From contig NZ_CP071405.1 of NCBI RefSeq assembly GCF_022647325.1, forward strand, positions 1,922,001 through 1,986,000: a DNA stretch of 64,000 nucleotides, in the 5' to 3' direction. Below are positions 28,773 through 38,283 of the stretch, piece after piece; the stretch's first letter is position 1, and the number at the start of each line of letters is the position of its first letter. The position numbers and the translations under genes are program-made. The DNA is from Pantoea deleyi. GTDB lineage: Bacteria; Pseudomonadota; Gammaproteobacteria; Enterobacterales; Enterobacteriaceae. Below the pieces are notes generated by a model. The model was not told the DNA's origin. It made no database searches and saw only the letters and a program-made list of their open reading frames with translations.

Positions 28773-30116
28773 ATGGACAAGTTTCTCAGTGCGGATGCGA
28801 TCCGTACCCGTTTTTCTCAGGCGATGTCCGCGATGTATCAGCAGGAGGTGCCGCAGTACGGCACGCTGATGCAGCTGGTCGCGACCGTTAACGATCGCGC
28901 GCTGGAAGCCGACAGCGCGCTCAGGGATCGGCTCGCGGCGGCGGATGAGATTGACCGGCTCAGCATTGAGCGTCACGGTGCCATTCGCGTGGGCACGGCG
29001 GCCGAACTGGCCACGCTGCGCCAGCTGTTTGCGGTGATGGGCATGTATCCGGTCGGCTATTACGATCTCTCGCAGGCGGGCGTACCGGTTCATTCTACCG
29101 CGTTCCGGCCGGTCGACGACGCGGCGCTGCGGCGCAATCCCTTCCGGGTGTTTACCTCGCTGCTGCGTCCTGAACTGATCGACGATGAATCGCTGCGTGA
29201 AAAGGCCGCAGAGATCCTCGCGGCGCGCGATATCTTTACGCCCCGTTGCCGGGCGCTGCTGGCCCTTCATGCGCAGCAGGGCGGGCTGACCGACGCGCAG
29301 GCCGGTGAGTTTGTCACCGAAGCGCTGGAAACCTTCCGCTGGCACGCTCACAGCAGCGTCGACAGCCAGACCTATCAGGCGCTGAACCAGCAGCACCGGC
29401 TGATTGCCGATGTGGTCTGTTTCCCCGGCTGCCACATCAACCATCTTACGCCACGCACGCTGGACATCGACCGCGTGCAGCAGCTGATGCCGTCGCGCGG
29501 CATCGATCCTAAAACCCTGATTGAAGGGCCGCCGCGCCGCAGGGTACCGATCCTGCTGCGACAGACCAGCTTTAAGGCGCTGGAGGAGCCGATCGTCTTC
29601 CGCGATGGTCACCAGGGAACCCACACGGCGCGCTTCGGGGAGATAGAGCAGCGCGGCGTGGCGCTGACGCCACAGGGCCGTGCGCGCTACGATCGGCTGC
29701 TCAGCGAGGCGGGCAGCGGGCAGGATAACCAGCAGCACCAGCAGCATCTGGCGGACATTTTCCGTGATTTCCCCGACGACGAAACCACGCTGCGTCAGCA
29801 GGGGCTGGCCTGGTTCCGCTATCGCCTGAGTGAAAAGGGCCTGGCGACGCCGCCCGCGCAGGGCGAGTCGCTGGAGACGCTGATAGCAGCAGGGCGTGTG
29901 CTGGCCGAACCCCAGACCTACGAAGATTTTCTGCCCGTCAGCGCGGCCGGTATCTTCCAGTCCAATCTTGGCGATCGGGCGCAGATCCGTTCCGCGGGTC
30001 AGGCGAGCCGCCAGACCTTCGAGGCGGCGCTGGGGTGTGCCGTGCTGGATGAGATGGCGTTATATGAAGCGCGTCAGCAGCAGTCGCTGGCGCAGTGCGG
30101 GTTGCGTCCTGCCTGA
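28773..30116 (+). CDS. ydcJ: 2-oxoadipate dioxygenase/decarboxylase family protein YdcJ
   Basis: The ATG at 28773 is preferred because AGGTGG lies 6 bases upstream and the 447-residue product equals E. coli YdcJ. It belongs to DUF1338, whose member HglS converts 2-oxoadipate to 2-hydroxyglutarate in lysine breakdown. The likely metal ligands are present: H68 (IERHGAIRVG), H224 within GCHINHLTPR, and E290 (FGEIEQRG). It follows the AAHS transporter by 67 bases on the same strand, possibly in one operon. Catabolic role here is inferred from the family; E. coli YdcJ's own substrate is not settled. Confidence 0.92.
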   Translation: MDKFLSADAIRTRFSQAMSAMYQQEVPQYGTLMQLVATVNDRALEADSALRDRLAAADEIDRLSIERHGAIRVGTAAELATLRQLFAVMGMYPVGYYDLSQAGVPVHSTAFRPVDDAALRRNPFRVFTSLLRPELIDDESLREKAAEILAARDIFTPRCRALLALHAQQGGLTDAQAGEFVTEALETFRWHAHSSVDSQTYQALNQQHRLIADVVCFPGCHINHLTPRTLDIDRVQQLMPSRGIDPKTLIEGPPRRRVPILLRQTSFKALEEPIVFRDGHQGTHTARFGEIEQRGVALTPQGRARYDRLLSEAGSGQDNQQHQQHLADIFRDFPDDETTLRQQGLAWFRYRLSEKGLATPPAQGESLETLIAAGRVLAEPQTYEDFLPVSAAGIFQSNLGDRAQIRSAGQASRQTFEAALGCAVLDEMALYEARQQQSLAQCGLRPA

Positions 30117-30521
30117 GGCGCCGGCCGGGCAGCCTCGCCGTTGCCCGGCATCCTTCCTCAGGTGGCTGGCCCTGAAGCCGGAAAAAGCGGGACAAATCTG
30201 CTGCCCGCCGGGCACAGATAAACGGGTTAACAGCGCACGCAGATTTCTCTGCGTGAATATCCTGAAACGTTAAAGCGATGACGGCCGGGCGGAGGCAGCC
30301 CGCGCCGCGCAGGCGGTCTGTCGCGCGCGTCCGGCAACTGGTCCGGCCAGAAAATGATAACCCATGCTTATCTCACAGCCTTAACGGATGCCCCAGACCG
30401 GCAGGCGATCGTGCGCATGCCTGACCCTTACGCTTCGGTATATTCTGCAAATCCCCTCCCTGCATGGACAATGCTGGCGGGCCTGCAAATAATGGAGGAA
30501 CGTCTGAACAGGGAAACAGGA
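30117..30521. other. ydcJ-esterase intergenic region with hairpin
   Basis: About 400 bases. An 8-bp hairpin GCCGGGCA/TGCCCGGC (30124-30131 with 30142-30149) lies 7 bases after the ydcJ stop and may end that transcript, though no U-run follows. The frame of the esterase is open back to 30354, but upstream codons look non-coding. I see no other gene. Confidence 0.5.
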
Positions 30522-32042
30522 ATGAAAAACGAAACAGGTCTGAGGATCATGACGGCTGAGGGTGAGTTGCGTGGAAACATGGACGATGACCTTTTCGTAT
30601 TCAGAGGCATACCTTATGCAGCGCCCCCGGTGGGCGCGTTACGCTGGCGTCCGCCACAGCCGGTCACGCCCTGGCAGGGTGTGCGCGATGCCACCGCGTT
30701 CAGCGCCGCCGGCTGGCAGAACCGGACTTACTGTCAGGCTGTCGGCGGCGGCGATCCCGGGGAGTTCAGCGAAGACGCGCTCTACCTGAATGTCTGGACG
30801 CCCGATGTTGAGCCGTCCCGGCCGCTGCCGGTAATGGTGTGGCTGCACGGCGGCGGTTTTACCCTCGGCGCGGGCGGACTGGCACCCTACAGCGGCAAGC
30901 CCCTGGCGTCACGCGGCGCAGTGGTGGTGACGCTGAATTACCGGCTGGGCCACCTGGGATTCTTCTCGCATCCCGCGCTGGATGCGGAATACCCCGCGGG
31001 CGGCACGGTGAACAATTTTGGTCTGCTGGATCAGATTGCCGCGCTGCAGTGGGTGCAGCGCAATATTCCGGCTTTTGGCGGCGACCGCCGCAACGTCACC
31101 CTTTTTGGCGAATCGTCCGGTGCGCGCAGCGTGCTGTCGCTTTGCTGTTCTCCGCTGGCGGAAGGGCTGTTCCATAAAGGCATCGTGCAGAGCGCCTACA
31201 GCCTGCCGGACACGCCACAGAAAACAGCGCGTCAGCAGGGCGTGGCGGTGGCCCGCCATCTCGGCCTGCCGCCGGATGCCAGCGCGGCTGACCTGCGCGC
31301 GCTGCCTGCCGATGCCTTCTGGCCGCTGGAGGGGGCGCTGTCGATTCCGCCCGTGCCCATCGCCGGGGATGCCGTGCTGCCCGAACCGATGCTGCGCACC
31401 TTTCTGACGGCAAAACAGCATCGTCTGCCGCTGATGGCGGGCAGCAACAGCGATGAAGCCAGCGTGCTGGACTATTTCGGCGTGGATGCCACCGCCGTGC
31501 TGCAGCAGCTGCGCGCGAAAAACCGTCTCCTCTACCGTAGCCTGAAATGGCTCTACGACATCCATGACGATCGGCTGCTGGGCCGCGCCGTGGCACGCGA
31601 CATGGCGTTCAGCCTGGTGCCGTGGCTGGTGATGCGGGCGCAGCATCAGGCCGGTATGCCCGGCTGGCGCTACTGGTTTGACTACGTATCAGAGCATGCC
31701 CGCGATCTCTATCTGCACGGCACCTGGCACGGCAATGAAGTGCCCTATGCGCTGAATACGCTGAGCCAGATTCCGGAACCCAGCGACGGGCGTCCCTTCA
31801 GCGAAGCCGATCGGGCCTTTGCAGAACGGGTCAGCGAATACTGGTTCAACTTTGCCCGCGATGCGACGGAATATAAGCATCAGTTAGCGGGCGAGGTGAC
31901 CTGGCCCGCCTGGCACCCCGGCGACGACGTGACAATGTCACTTGGAGAGGGCGGGCAGAATTCTATTTCGCTCAGGAAAAATTTCATGCGCGCCCGGATG
32001 CGACTGTTCCGCCTGCTGATGAGTCGGATGGTGAAACTCTGA
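30522..32042 (+). CDS. Type-B carboxylesterase
   Basis: An alpha/beta-hydrolase of the carboxylesterase/lipase type B family, 506 residues from the ATG at 30522 (AGGG 8 bases upstream). Translation could begin up to 56 codons earlier, but that extension is not family-like. Visible elements: FRGIPYAAPPVG near 27-38, oxyanion hole HGGG at 109-112, nucleophile elbow GESSG with S198, the acid in GSNSDEAS, and the His in WHGNEVPY. There is no signal peptide, so it is cytoplasmic. Substrate is unknown; ester hydrolysis of xenobiotic or plant-derived compounds is typical. Confidence 0.88.
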   Translation: MKNETGLRIMTAEGELRGNMDDDLFVFRGIPYAAPPVGALRWRPPQPVTPWQGVRDATAFSAAGWQNRTYCQAVGGGDPGEFSEDALYLNVWTPDVEPSRPLPVMVWLHGGGFTLGAGGLAPYSGKPLASRGAVVVTLNYRLGHLGFFSHPALDAEYPAGGTVNNFGLLDQIAALQWVQRNIPAFGGDRRNVTLFGESSGARSVLSLCCSPLAEGLFHKGIVQSAYSLPDTPQKTARQQGVAVARHLGLPPDASAADLRALPADAFWPLEGALSIPPVPIAGDAVLPEPMLRTFLTAKQHRLPLMAGSNSDEASVLDYFGVDATAVLQQLRAKNRLLYRSLKWLYDIHDDRLLGRAVARDMAFSLVPWLVMRAQHQAGMPGWRYWFDYVSEHARDLYLHGTWHGNEVPYALNTLSQIPEPSDGRPFSEADRAFAERVSEYWFNFARDATEYKHQLAGEVTWPAWHPGDDVTMSLGEGGQNSISLRKNFMRARMRLFRLLMSRMVKL

Positions 32043-32102
32043 GCTGAACCGGATGCTTAGTCTGCTAATCATGAAATTTCACGAATGCAATTTTTTTGCT
32101 TT

Positions 32103-32136
32103 AAAAAGCCTAATTCCCTGAATGGAGGGGCTTTTT
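32103..32136 (+). terminator. Probable terminator after the esterase gene
   Basis: An outer stem AAAAAGCC/GGCTTTTT with an inner CCCT/AGGG pairing, 60 bases after the esterase stop. The 3' arm supplies the T-tract. It separates the esterase transcript from the chemoreceptor promoter. Confidence 0.55.
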
Positions 32137-32185
32137 AATCAGGAGGAGGCTGCCGACGCTGTAAAATTTCAGGTAACAAAATCGT

Positions 32186-32212
32186 TACATTTTGACATGC
32201 CTTTGCCGATAA
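32186..32212 (+). promoter_or_regulatory. Sigma-28 (FliA) flagellar promoter
   Basis: TACATTTT, 11 bases, then GCCGATAA. The -10 is a perfect match to the FliA consensus and the -35 matches 6 of 8 positions of TAAAGTTT with the right spacing. It lies 47 bases before the chemoreceptor start, so this is a late flagellar-class gene. Confidence 0.82.
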
Positions 32213-32258
32213 ATCGTTATGCCCGACGATTACGGGTCAACATGCATAGGATTTTGGT

Positions 32259-33923
32259 ATGGGAATGCTCAAAAATTTTACCATTCGCGCAGTGATGCTC
32301 TCCATTCTGGGACTGTTTTGTCTGCTCTGGAGCGGCGTCGGGCTTTACAGCATCCACTCGCTAGGCGCGCTCAGCGAAGGCAACGATGTTGACCGCCATC
32401 TGGTTGAACAAATGACGGTGCTCAGCAAAGGCAACGATCAATATTTTCGCGTGATTACCCGGTTGTCCCGCGTGATGGAAAGCAAAGCCGCAGGCAAAGC
32501 GCTGACGGATGAGGCGTATGCGCCGGTGCAGCAGGCGCTGGACAGCATGACGCAGCAACTGGCGCGCTTTAAGCAGCTGGCACCCGGCCCGATGAATCCG
32601 GACGTGGTGGATGGGGTCATTCAGAGCTGGCAGAAACTGCTGGATGACGGCGTAACGCCGCAGCTGCAGCTGGCCCGCCAGGCGTCGGCCGACGCCTACC
32701 GTGAGCAGGCGAACAACGGCACGCCGCCGCTGAGCCGGGCTTTTGGCGTCAGCGCCGAGAAGTTTAACCAGGCCGCAGCCGAAAAGCTGGACACCACCCG
32801 GGTGGAAGTGGATCGCCTGACCGCGATGACCAAAACCATCATCACCATCACGGTGATTATCGGCCTGCTGATCCTGCTGTTTACCGACCGTTATCTGGTG
32901 GCCATGCTGGTGCGTCCGCTGGAGACCATCCGCAACCATTTCGCCGTGATCGCCACGGGCGACCTCAGCCAGCCGATCCACGAGTTCGGTCGTAACTGCG
33001 TCGGCAAACTGGTGCCGCTGCTGAGTGCGATGCAGGAGAGCCTGCGGGAAGCGGTGAGCGCCATCCGCAGCGGCACCGAGAACATTTCGCGCGGTGCGGC
33101 GGAGATCTCGGCCGGTAACAACGATCTCTCCTCGCGCACCGAGGAGCAGGCCGCTGCGCTGGAGCAGACCGCGGCCAGCATGGAGCAGTTAACCGCCACG
33201 GTGAAATTCAACGCCGACAACGCCCGTCAGGCCAGCCTGCTGGCGGAAACCGCCACCACCACTGCCCAGCGCGGCGGCCAGCTGGTCAGCGAAGTCGTCA
33301 GCACGATGGATGGCATCTCCGGCAGCTCGAAGAAGATCGCGGAGATCACCAACGTCATCAACGGCATCGCGTTCCAGACCAATATTCTGGCGCTGAACGC
33401 TGCGGTCGAAGCGGCCCGCGCCGGTGAACAGGGGCGCGGTTTTGCGGTGGTGGCGTCGGAAGTGCGTAATCTGGCCCAGCGCAGCGCCAATGCGGCTAAA
33501 GAGATCGCTACCCTGATCGAAGAGTCCGTTCAGCGCGTGGACAAAGGCGCCGAGCTGGTCAGTACCACCGGCGGCACCATGAACAACATTCTGAAGTCGG
33601 TGCAGGATGTGGATGCGATCATGAAGCAGATCGCCTCCGCGTCAGAAGAGCAGAGCAAGGGGATCTCTCAGGTCGGCACGGCGGTGACCGAAATGGACAG
33701 CGTGACCCAGCAGAACGCCTCGCTGGTCGAAGAGGTTTCGGCGGCGGCAAGCGCGCTGGCCCTGCAGACGGAAGCGCTGCAGGCGTCGGTGGCGAAGTTC
33801 CGTCTCTCCGCCACCCCGCACAGCGCGCCAGTGGTCAGCGGTAAACCGGCCGCGCCGAAGGCCCCCGTGCTGAGTGCGGCTCAGGCTAAACCGGCCGATA
33901 ACGGCGACTGGGTTACCTTCTGA
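32259..33923 (+). CDS. Methyl-accepting chemotaxis protein
   Basis: A 554-residue chemoreceptor of Tar/Tsr size. TM1 is about 9-31, a four-helix periplasmic ligand domain about 32-190, TM2 about 191-211, then HAMP and a long cytoplasmic coiled coil. The signalling hairpin tip, centred on the conserved [20 protein letters not shown], is near 370-390. Methylation-type E/Q pairs are present. The C-terminus ends DWVTF, a variant of the NWETF pentapeptide that tethers CheR and CheB. Ligand is unknown. It has its own sigma-28 promoter and no flagellar or che genes nearby. Its 3' end overlaps a convergent LysR gene by 43 bases. Confidence 0.96.
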   Translation: MGMLKNFTIRAVMLSILGLFCLLWSGVGLYSIHSLGALSEGNDVDRHLVEQMTVLSKGNDQYFRVITRLSRVMESKAAGKALTDEAYAPVQQALDSMTQQLARFKQLAPGPMNPDVVDGVIQSWQKLLDDGVTPQLQLARQASADAYREQANNGTPPLSRAFGVSAEKFNQAAAEKLDTTRVEVDRLTAMTKTIITITVIIGLLILLFTDRYLVAMLVRPLETIRNHFAVIATGDLSQPIHEFGRNCVGKLVPLLSAMQESLREAVSAIRSGTENISRGAAEISAGNNDLSSRTEEQAAALEQTAASMEQLTATVKFNADNARQASLLAETATTTAQRGGQLVSEVVSTMDGISGSSKKIAEITNVINGIAFQTNILALNAAVEAARAGEQGRGFAVVASEVRNLAQRSANAAKEIATLIEESVQRVDKGAELVSTTGGTMNNILKSVQDVDAIMKQIASASEEQSKGISQVGTAVTEMDSVTQQNASLVEEVSAAASALALQTEALQASVAKFRLSATPHSAPVVSGKPAAPKAPVLSAAQAKPADNGDWVTF

Positions 33924-34762
33924 TCCCGGCATAGCCACGCCACCAGTTCCGCCAGGAACGGTGGCGCATCCCGGGCAGGCCGCTGCAGCAGACTGTAAAC
34001 GGCCCCCGTCATCACCTCGCCAGCGAACGGCTTAATCAGCCTGCCGCTGGCAATATCACTCTCCACCAGATTGCTGTCCGCAATCGCCACGCCAAATCCC
34101 TGAATGGCGGCGCTGATCGCCAGATCCATCGTGGAAAAGTGCTGGTTCCGCTTCATCACGGGCGTGACCTGCTGCGCCTGCAGCCAGCAGAGCCAGTCGC
34201 GCGTGTCAGCGGTCGGATGCAGAAAGGTCAGCGCCTCCAGCGCGGCGGGCGAGGCGGGCAGGGGCAGATTCGCCGCCATCACCGGCGTCAGCGATTCCCG
34301 GAACAGAGTGATCCCCTGGGGATGCGGCTTGCCATAGACGATCGCCGCATCGAAATTCTCCAGCTGCGAGGCATGATCCAGGGTAGTGGTCAGCGCCACG
34401 TGCAGGTCCGGGCGCTGATGCTCCAGCGCCATCAGCCGGGGCACCAGCCAGCGCATCGCGCAGGTCGGCGCTTTCAGGCGGATGCTGCTCTGGGTGCGGC
34501 GGATCTTTTCGCTGGCCTGAACCATCTGCTCGAACCCGGCGCGCAGGTCGGGCAGCAGGGCGGCCCCCTGCGGGGTCAGCCGCAGCCCGCGCGCATGGCG
34601 GTCAAACAGCGTCACCCCGAGCCACTGTTCCAGCGAGGTTATCTTGCGGCTCACCGCGCCCTGGGTCAGGCAGAGTTCGCGGGCGGCATGCGTCAGATTG
34701 AGATGCCGGGCGGTCACCAGAAACGCGTGGATGGCATTCAGCGGTAGCGATGTACGGGACAC
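33881..34762 (-). CDS. LysR-family regulator, GcvA/DsdC-like
   Basis: A 293-residue LysR protein. The HTH at about 6-65 contains [20 protein letters not shown] and [10 protein letters not shown], where L-T-Q-x-A-V-S-(R/K) is the pattern of the GcvA/AmpR/DsdC subgroup. The effector domain follows. It is divergent (124 bases) from a methionine-type aminotransferase gene and may regulate it. Its last 14 codons overlap the 3' end of the chemoreceptor gene on the opposite strand, an unusual but intact arrangement. Confidence 0.9.
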   Translation of the reverse strand: MSRTSLPLNAIHAFLVTARHLNLTHAARELCLTQGAVSRKITSLEQWLGVTLFDRHARGLRLTPQGAALLPDLRAGFEQMVQASEKIRRTQSSIRLKAPTCAMRWLVPRLMALEHQRPDLHVALTTTLDHASQLENFDAAIVYGKPHPQGITLFRESLTPVMAANLPLPASPAALEALTFLHPTADTRDWLCWLQAQQVTPVMKRNQHFSTMDLAISAAIQGFGVAIADSNLVESDIASGRLIKPFAGEVMTGAVYSLLQRPARDAPPFLAELVAWLCRDQKVTQSPLSAGLA

Positions 34763-34886
34763 AAGAGACCTCAGCTATGCATTTTTGTCATGGCTATTAT
34801 GACGACATTTCGCTTGCCGACTCAAGCCACACCTCGTTGAATAGCGGTTCAGCCTATCTGAGCGGTTTTTCCCTGACGGAGAGTGT

Positions 34887-36053
34887 ATGTCCCTGAAAAC
34901 GCCTGTTGCGATCCACCCCAAACTGCCGGATGTCGGCACCACCATTTTCAGCGTCATCGGCCAGCTGTCGGCGCAGCATCAGGCGATCAACCTGTCGCAG
35001 GGCGCACCCGGTTTTCCCTGCGACCCGGCGCTGGTCGACGCGGTGAGCCAGGCGATGGCGGCGGGGCATAATCAGTATGCCGCCATGATGGGCCTGCCTG
35101 CCTTACGCGAGGCCCTTGCCCATAAAGTGCAGACGCTCTACGGGCAGCGCTATGATCCGGCCAGCGAAGTGCTGATCACCGGCAGCGCCAGCCAGGGACT
35201 TTACATGGCAATTACGGCTCTGGTGCATCAGGGCGATGAGGTAATTTTCTTTGAACCGGCGTTCGACAGCTACGCGCCGGTGGTGCGACTGCAGGGCGGC
35301 AGGCCGGTGGGGCTGAAGCTGCAGGTGCCCTCCTTTGCCATCGACTGGGATCAGCTGCGGGCGGCGATTACCCCGCGCACCCGGATGATCATCATCAACA
35401 CGCCGCACAACCCCAGCGCGCAGGTGCTGACCCCGGAAGATCTGAATCAGCTGGCCGCGCTGATCCGCAACACCGACATCGTGGTGCTTTCGGATGAGGT
35501 CTATGAGCATATTCTGTTCGATGGCCGTCCGCATTGCGGGATGGCCACGCACCCGGAGCTGGCCGCGCGCAGCGTTATCGTCTCCTCATTCGGCAAAACC
35601 TTTCACGTCACCGGCTGGCGGGTTGGCTACTGTCTGGCCCCGGCGGCGCTGATGACCGAACTGGTCAAGGTACATCAGTTTATGATGTACGCCGCCGATA
35701 CGCCGATGCAGGTGGGGTTTGCCCACTATCTGCAAAACCCGCAGAACTATCTGTCGCTTAACGCCTTCTATCAGCAGAAGCGCGATCGGCTGACGGCGCT
35801 GATGCAGCATTCCCCGTTCCGGCTGCTGCCGAGCGCCGGGTCGTTCTTTATGCTCGCCAGTTATGGACATTTCAGTGACGAACCGGACAGTGAAATGGTA
35901 AAACGTCTTATCGTCGATCACGGAGTGGCGACCATTCCGCTGTCGGCGTTTTATATGGATGGCACAGACAATAAACTGATTCGTCTCTCTTTTGCCAAAG
36001 ACGAGGCGACACTTGAGGCGGGCGCGGCTGCGCTTTGTGCTTTTTCTCACTGA
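34887..36053 (+). CDS. ybdL: PLP-dependent methionine aminotransferase, YbdL-like
   Basis: A 388-residue fold-type I aminotransferase close to E. coli YbdL (386), which prefers methionine, phenylalanine and tyrosine with 2-oxo acids. PLP Schiff-base lysine is K237 (SSFGKTFHVTGW), with N175 (NTPHNPS), D203 and Y206 (LSDEVYEH) as cofactor contacts. GGAG precedes the ATG. It is divergent from a LysR gene and followed after 64 bases by an amino-acid-binding protein gene in the same direction, so uptake and transamination may be linked. Confidence 0.93.
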   Translation: MSLKTPVAIHPKLPDVGTTIFSVIGQLSAQHQAINLSQGAPGFPCDPALVDAVSQAMAAGHNQYAAMMGLPALREALAHKVQTLYGQRYDPASEVLITGSASQGLYMAITALVHQGDEVIFFEPAFDSYAPVVRLQGGRPVGLKLQVPSFAIDWDQLRAAITPRTRMIIINTPHNPSAQVLTPEDLNQLAALIRNTDIVVLSDEVYEHILFDGRPHCGMATHPELAARSVIVSSFGKTFHVTGWRVGYCLAPAALMTELVKVHQFMMYAADTPMQVGFAHYLQNPQNYLSLNAFYQQKRDRLTALMQHSPFRLLPSAGSFFMLASYGHFSDEPDSEMVKRLIVDHGVATIPLSAFYMDGTDNKLIRLSFAKDEATLEAGAAALCAFSH

Positions 36054-36117
36054 ACTGCGCCACCGCGCAGGGCAGACCGGGAAACAGATAACCAGGACTT
36101 TTCGGGGTAAACAGAGA

Positions 36118-36894
36118 ATGAAGAAACTGAACGCGCTTTTTCTCGCGCTGGGGATGATGAGCTCCGTGCAGGCACTGGCACAGGATTTACGGTACGGTGT
36201 GGAGTCGCAATATCCCCCGTTTGAGAGCCGCAACGCCAAAGGCGAGCTGGAAGGCTTTGATATCGATCTGGGCAATGCCATCTGTCAGGCGGGTAACTTC
36301 TCCTGCCACTGGGTGGAAAGCAGTTTTGATGCGCTGATCCCGGCGCTGCAGGCGAAGAAGTTTGACGCGATCAACTCGGCGATGAACATCACCGAAGCGC
36401 GCGCAAAAAGCATCGCCTTCACGCAGCCGATCTACCGCATTCCGACCATGCTGGTGGCGAAAAAGGGTGAAAATCTGGCGCCAACGGCAGAGAGCCTGCG
36501 CGGCAAAAACATCGGCGTGTTGCAGGGATCGATTCAGGAAACCTATGCCAAAAAACACTGGGAGAGCCAGGGCGTGACGGTCACCTCCTATCAGGATCAG
36601 AATCAGGTCTATAACGACATGGTCGCGGGCCGCCTCGACGGAACGCTGGTGATGTCCGCAGCCGGTCAGTCCGGCTTCCTGGACAAACCGCAGGGCAAAG
36701 GTTTTGGCTTTGCTGGCAAACCGGTTGAGGATGATGCGATTCTGGGGTCAGGCATCGGCTACGGCCTGCGCAAAGATGATGCGCAGCTGAAGCAGTCGCT
36801 GGATGCGGCCATCGCCAAAGTACAGAGCGACGGCACCCTCAAAAAACTGGCGGAGAAGTATTTCCCGGGTATCGACGTCAGCGCGAAACCCTGA
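36118..36894 (+). CDS. Periplasmic polar amino-acid-binding protein (ArgT/HisJ type)
   Basis: The start at 36118 gives a standard signal peptide (cleaved after about ALAQ/22) and a 258-residue product. Family landmarks of cluster-3 solute-binding proteins are present: YPPFESRNAKGELEGFDIDLGN region near 32-53, the AINSAMNIT segment, SIAFTQPIY, GVLQGS and the C-terminal DGTLKKLAEKYF. Cationic amino acids or histidine are the usual ligands. No permease or ATPase gene is adjacent, so it must serve a transporter encoded elsewhere or act in sensing. A terminator follows. Confidence 0.92.
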   Translation: MKKLNALFLALGMMSSVQALAQDLRYGVESQYPPFESRNAKGELEGFDIDLGNAICQAGNFSCHWVESSFDALIPALQAKKFDAINSAMNITEARAKSIAFTQPIYRIPTMLVAKKGENLAPTAESLRGKNIGVLQGSIQETYAKKHWESQGVTVTSYQDQNQVYNDMVAGRLDGTLVMSAAGQSGFLDKPQGKGFGFAGKPVEDDAILGSGIGYGLRKDDAQLKQSLDAAIAKVQSDGTLKKLAEKYFPGIDVSAKP

Positions 36895-36899
36895 TGCTC

Positions 36900-36922
36900 A
36901 CCGGGCGCGTTCTGCGCCCGGT
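36900..36922. terminator. Terminator after the amino-acid-binding protein gene
   Basis: A 9-bp stem ACCGGGCGC/GCGCCCGGT with a 5-base loop followed by TTTT on the plus strand, 6 bases after the stop. It lies just 7 bases from the convergent pepT stop. Confidence 0.82.
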
Positions 36923-36929
36923 TTTCTCC

Positions 36930-38159
36930 TCAGCCCGCCGCCAGATGGCAGAGCTTCTCTGCAACCTGGTAAGATTTCACAAAAGACGTCAGCGGCAGAA
37001 ACTCGAAGCGTGAATGGAAGTTGTGCGCGCCGGTAAAGAAGTTCGGCGTCAGCAGGCCCTTCGCGGAGAGCGCTGCACCGTCTGTGCCACCGCGCATCGG
37101 GATCACTTTGGGTTCAATCTCCAGCGCCGCAAAAGCGCTGAAGATCAGATCGATGGCCCGGCGATCCTCGCCCAGCGCATTGCTGATGTTGCTGTAAATA
37201 TCGCTGAGCGTGATGCTGACATCGCCGGTGGGATAGCGCGCTGCAATAGTCTCTGCGGCCCGCCGGAGCTGCTGCTTGCGATCCGCAAAACGGCTCAGGT
37301 CGAAGTCGCGAATTGAGGCTTTAAGCGTCGCCTGGCTGGCGTTGGCCTGAATCTCGTTGAACCAGATATAGCCCTCACGGCCCTCGGTGTGCTCCGGCGT
37401 CTCCTGCCGATCGAACAGGCTGATGTAGTCGTGGGCCATCAGCAGCGGATTCACCAGCACCCCTTTGCCCGACATCGGATGCGCCGGCACGCCGGTAAAG
37501 ACGATTTCTGCGGCGGCACCATTGAAGTTTTCATAGACTACCTCGCCCAGTTCGCAGCAGTCGATGGTCCAGGCAAAATCGACGTTAAAGCGCGTCTCCA
37601 GATCCAGCGCTTTCGCGCCGCGCAGGCCAATCTCCTCGTCTGGCACAAAGGCGACCACGATGTCGCCGTGGTCACCCCGCAGGTTCTCCATCAGCGTCAT
37701 CACCACCGTAACGGCGGCTTTGTTGTCCGCACCCAGCACGCTGGTCCCGTCGCTGAAGATGATCGGCTGGCCGACGTAGGGCGCGATCTCCGGATGTTCA
37801 TCGCGGCGCAGCCAGATATCCTGCTCTGCATTCAGGCAGAGGTCGTCGCCCTGCCAGGTGAGGATCTGCGGATGAATATCGGGCGACAGGCCGACATCGA
37901 CGGTGTCGATATGGGTGATAAAGCCGATGCGCGGAGCGTCGGGGCGGTTACCGCGTTTCACCGCCGTCACCGTGGCGTGATCATCGATCACCACCTCATC
38001 CAGCCCCAGCGCGCGCAGCTCTTCCGCCAGCAGGGCGGCCATCGCGTGCTGGCCCGGCGTACTCGGCAGCGAGGTCGATTTCGCATCGCTCTGACTGCTG
38101 ACGGCGAGGTAACGGAAGAAACGTCGGGTGAGTTGCGACTCTAGATTGTCTGTCATCAC
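36930..38159 (-). CDS. pepT: Peptidase T (tripeptidase)
   Basis: A 409-residue M20B zinc aminopeptidase (E. coli 408) that releases the N-terminal residue of tripeptides in the cytoplasm. Metal-site motifs: THIDTVD (His and Asp with HID), GADNKAA, the catalytic DEEIG, and TGAHNFHSRFE near the C-terminus. Two Met codons begin the frame; either could be the start. It is flanked on both sides by solute-binding protein genes. pepT is FNR-controlled in Salmonella, but I see no clear FNR box upstream. Confidence 0.97.
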   Translation of the reverse strand: MMTDNLESQLTRRFFRYLAVSSQSDAKSTSLPSTPGQHAMAALLAEELRALGLDEVVIDDHATVTAVKRGNRPDAPRIGFITHIDTVDVGLSPDIHPQILTWQGDDLCLNAEQDIWLRRDEHPEIAPYVGQPIIFSDGTSVLGADNKAAVTVVMTLMENLRGDHGDIVVAFVPDEEIGLRGAKALDLETRFNVDFAWTIDCCELGEVVYENFNGAAAEIVFTGVPAHPMSGKGVLVNPLLMAHDYISLFDRQETPEHTEGREGYIWFNEIQANASQATLKASIRDFDLSRFADRKQQLRRAAETIAARYPTGDVSITLSDIYSNISNALGEDRRAIDLIFSAFAALEIEPKVIPMRGGTDGAALSAKGLLTPNFFTGAHNFHSRFEFLPLTSFVKSYQVAEKLCHLAAG

Positions 38160-38283
38160 TAATCCTTATTAGTCAGCCACGCGCGGGGTTCGCTATGGTG
38201 CCGAATCGTGCTATCAATGAAGCATCTGAATGATTCATTTAGATATTGTGATCACCGGAAGTCAATACAAAGCGAGGATAATA

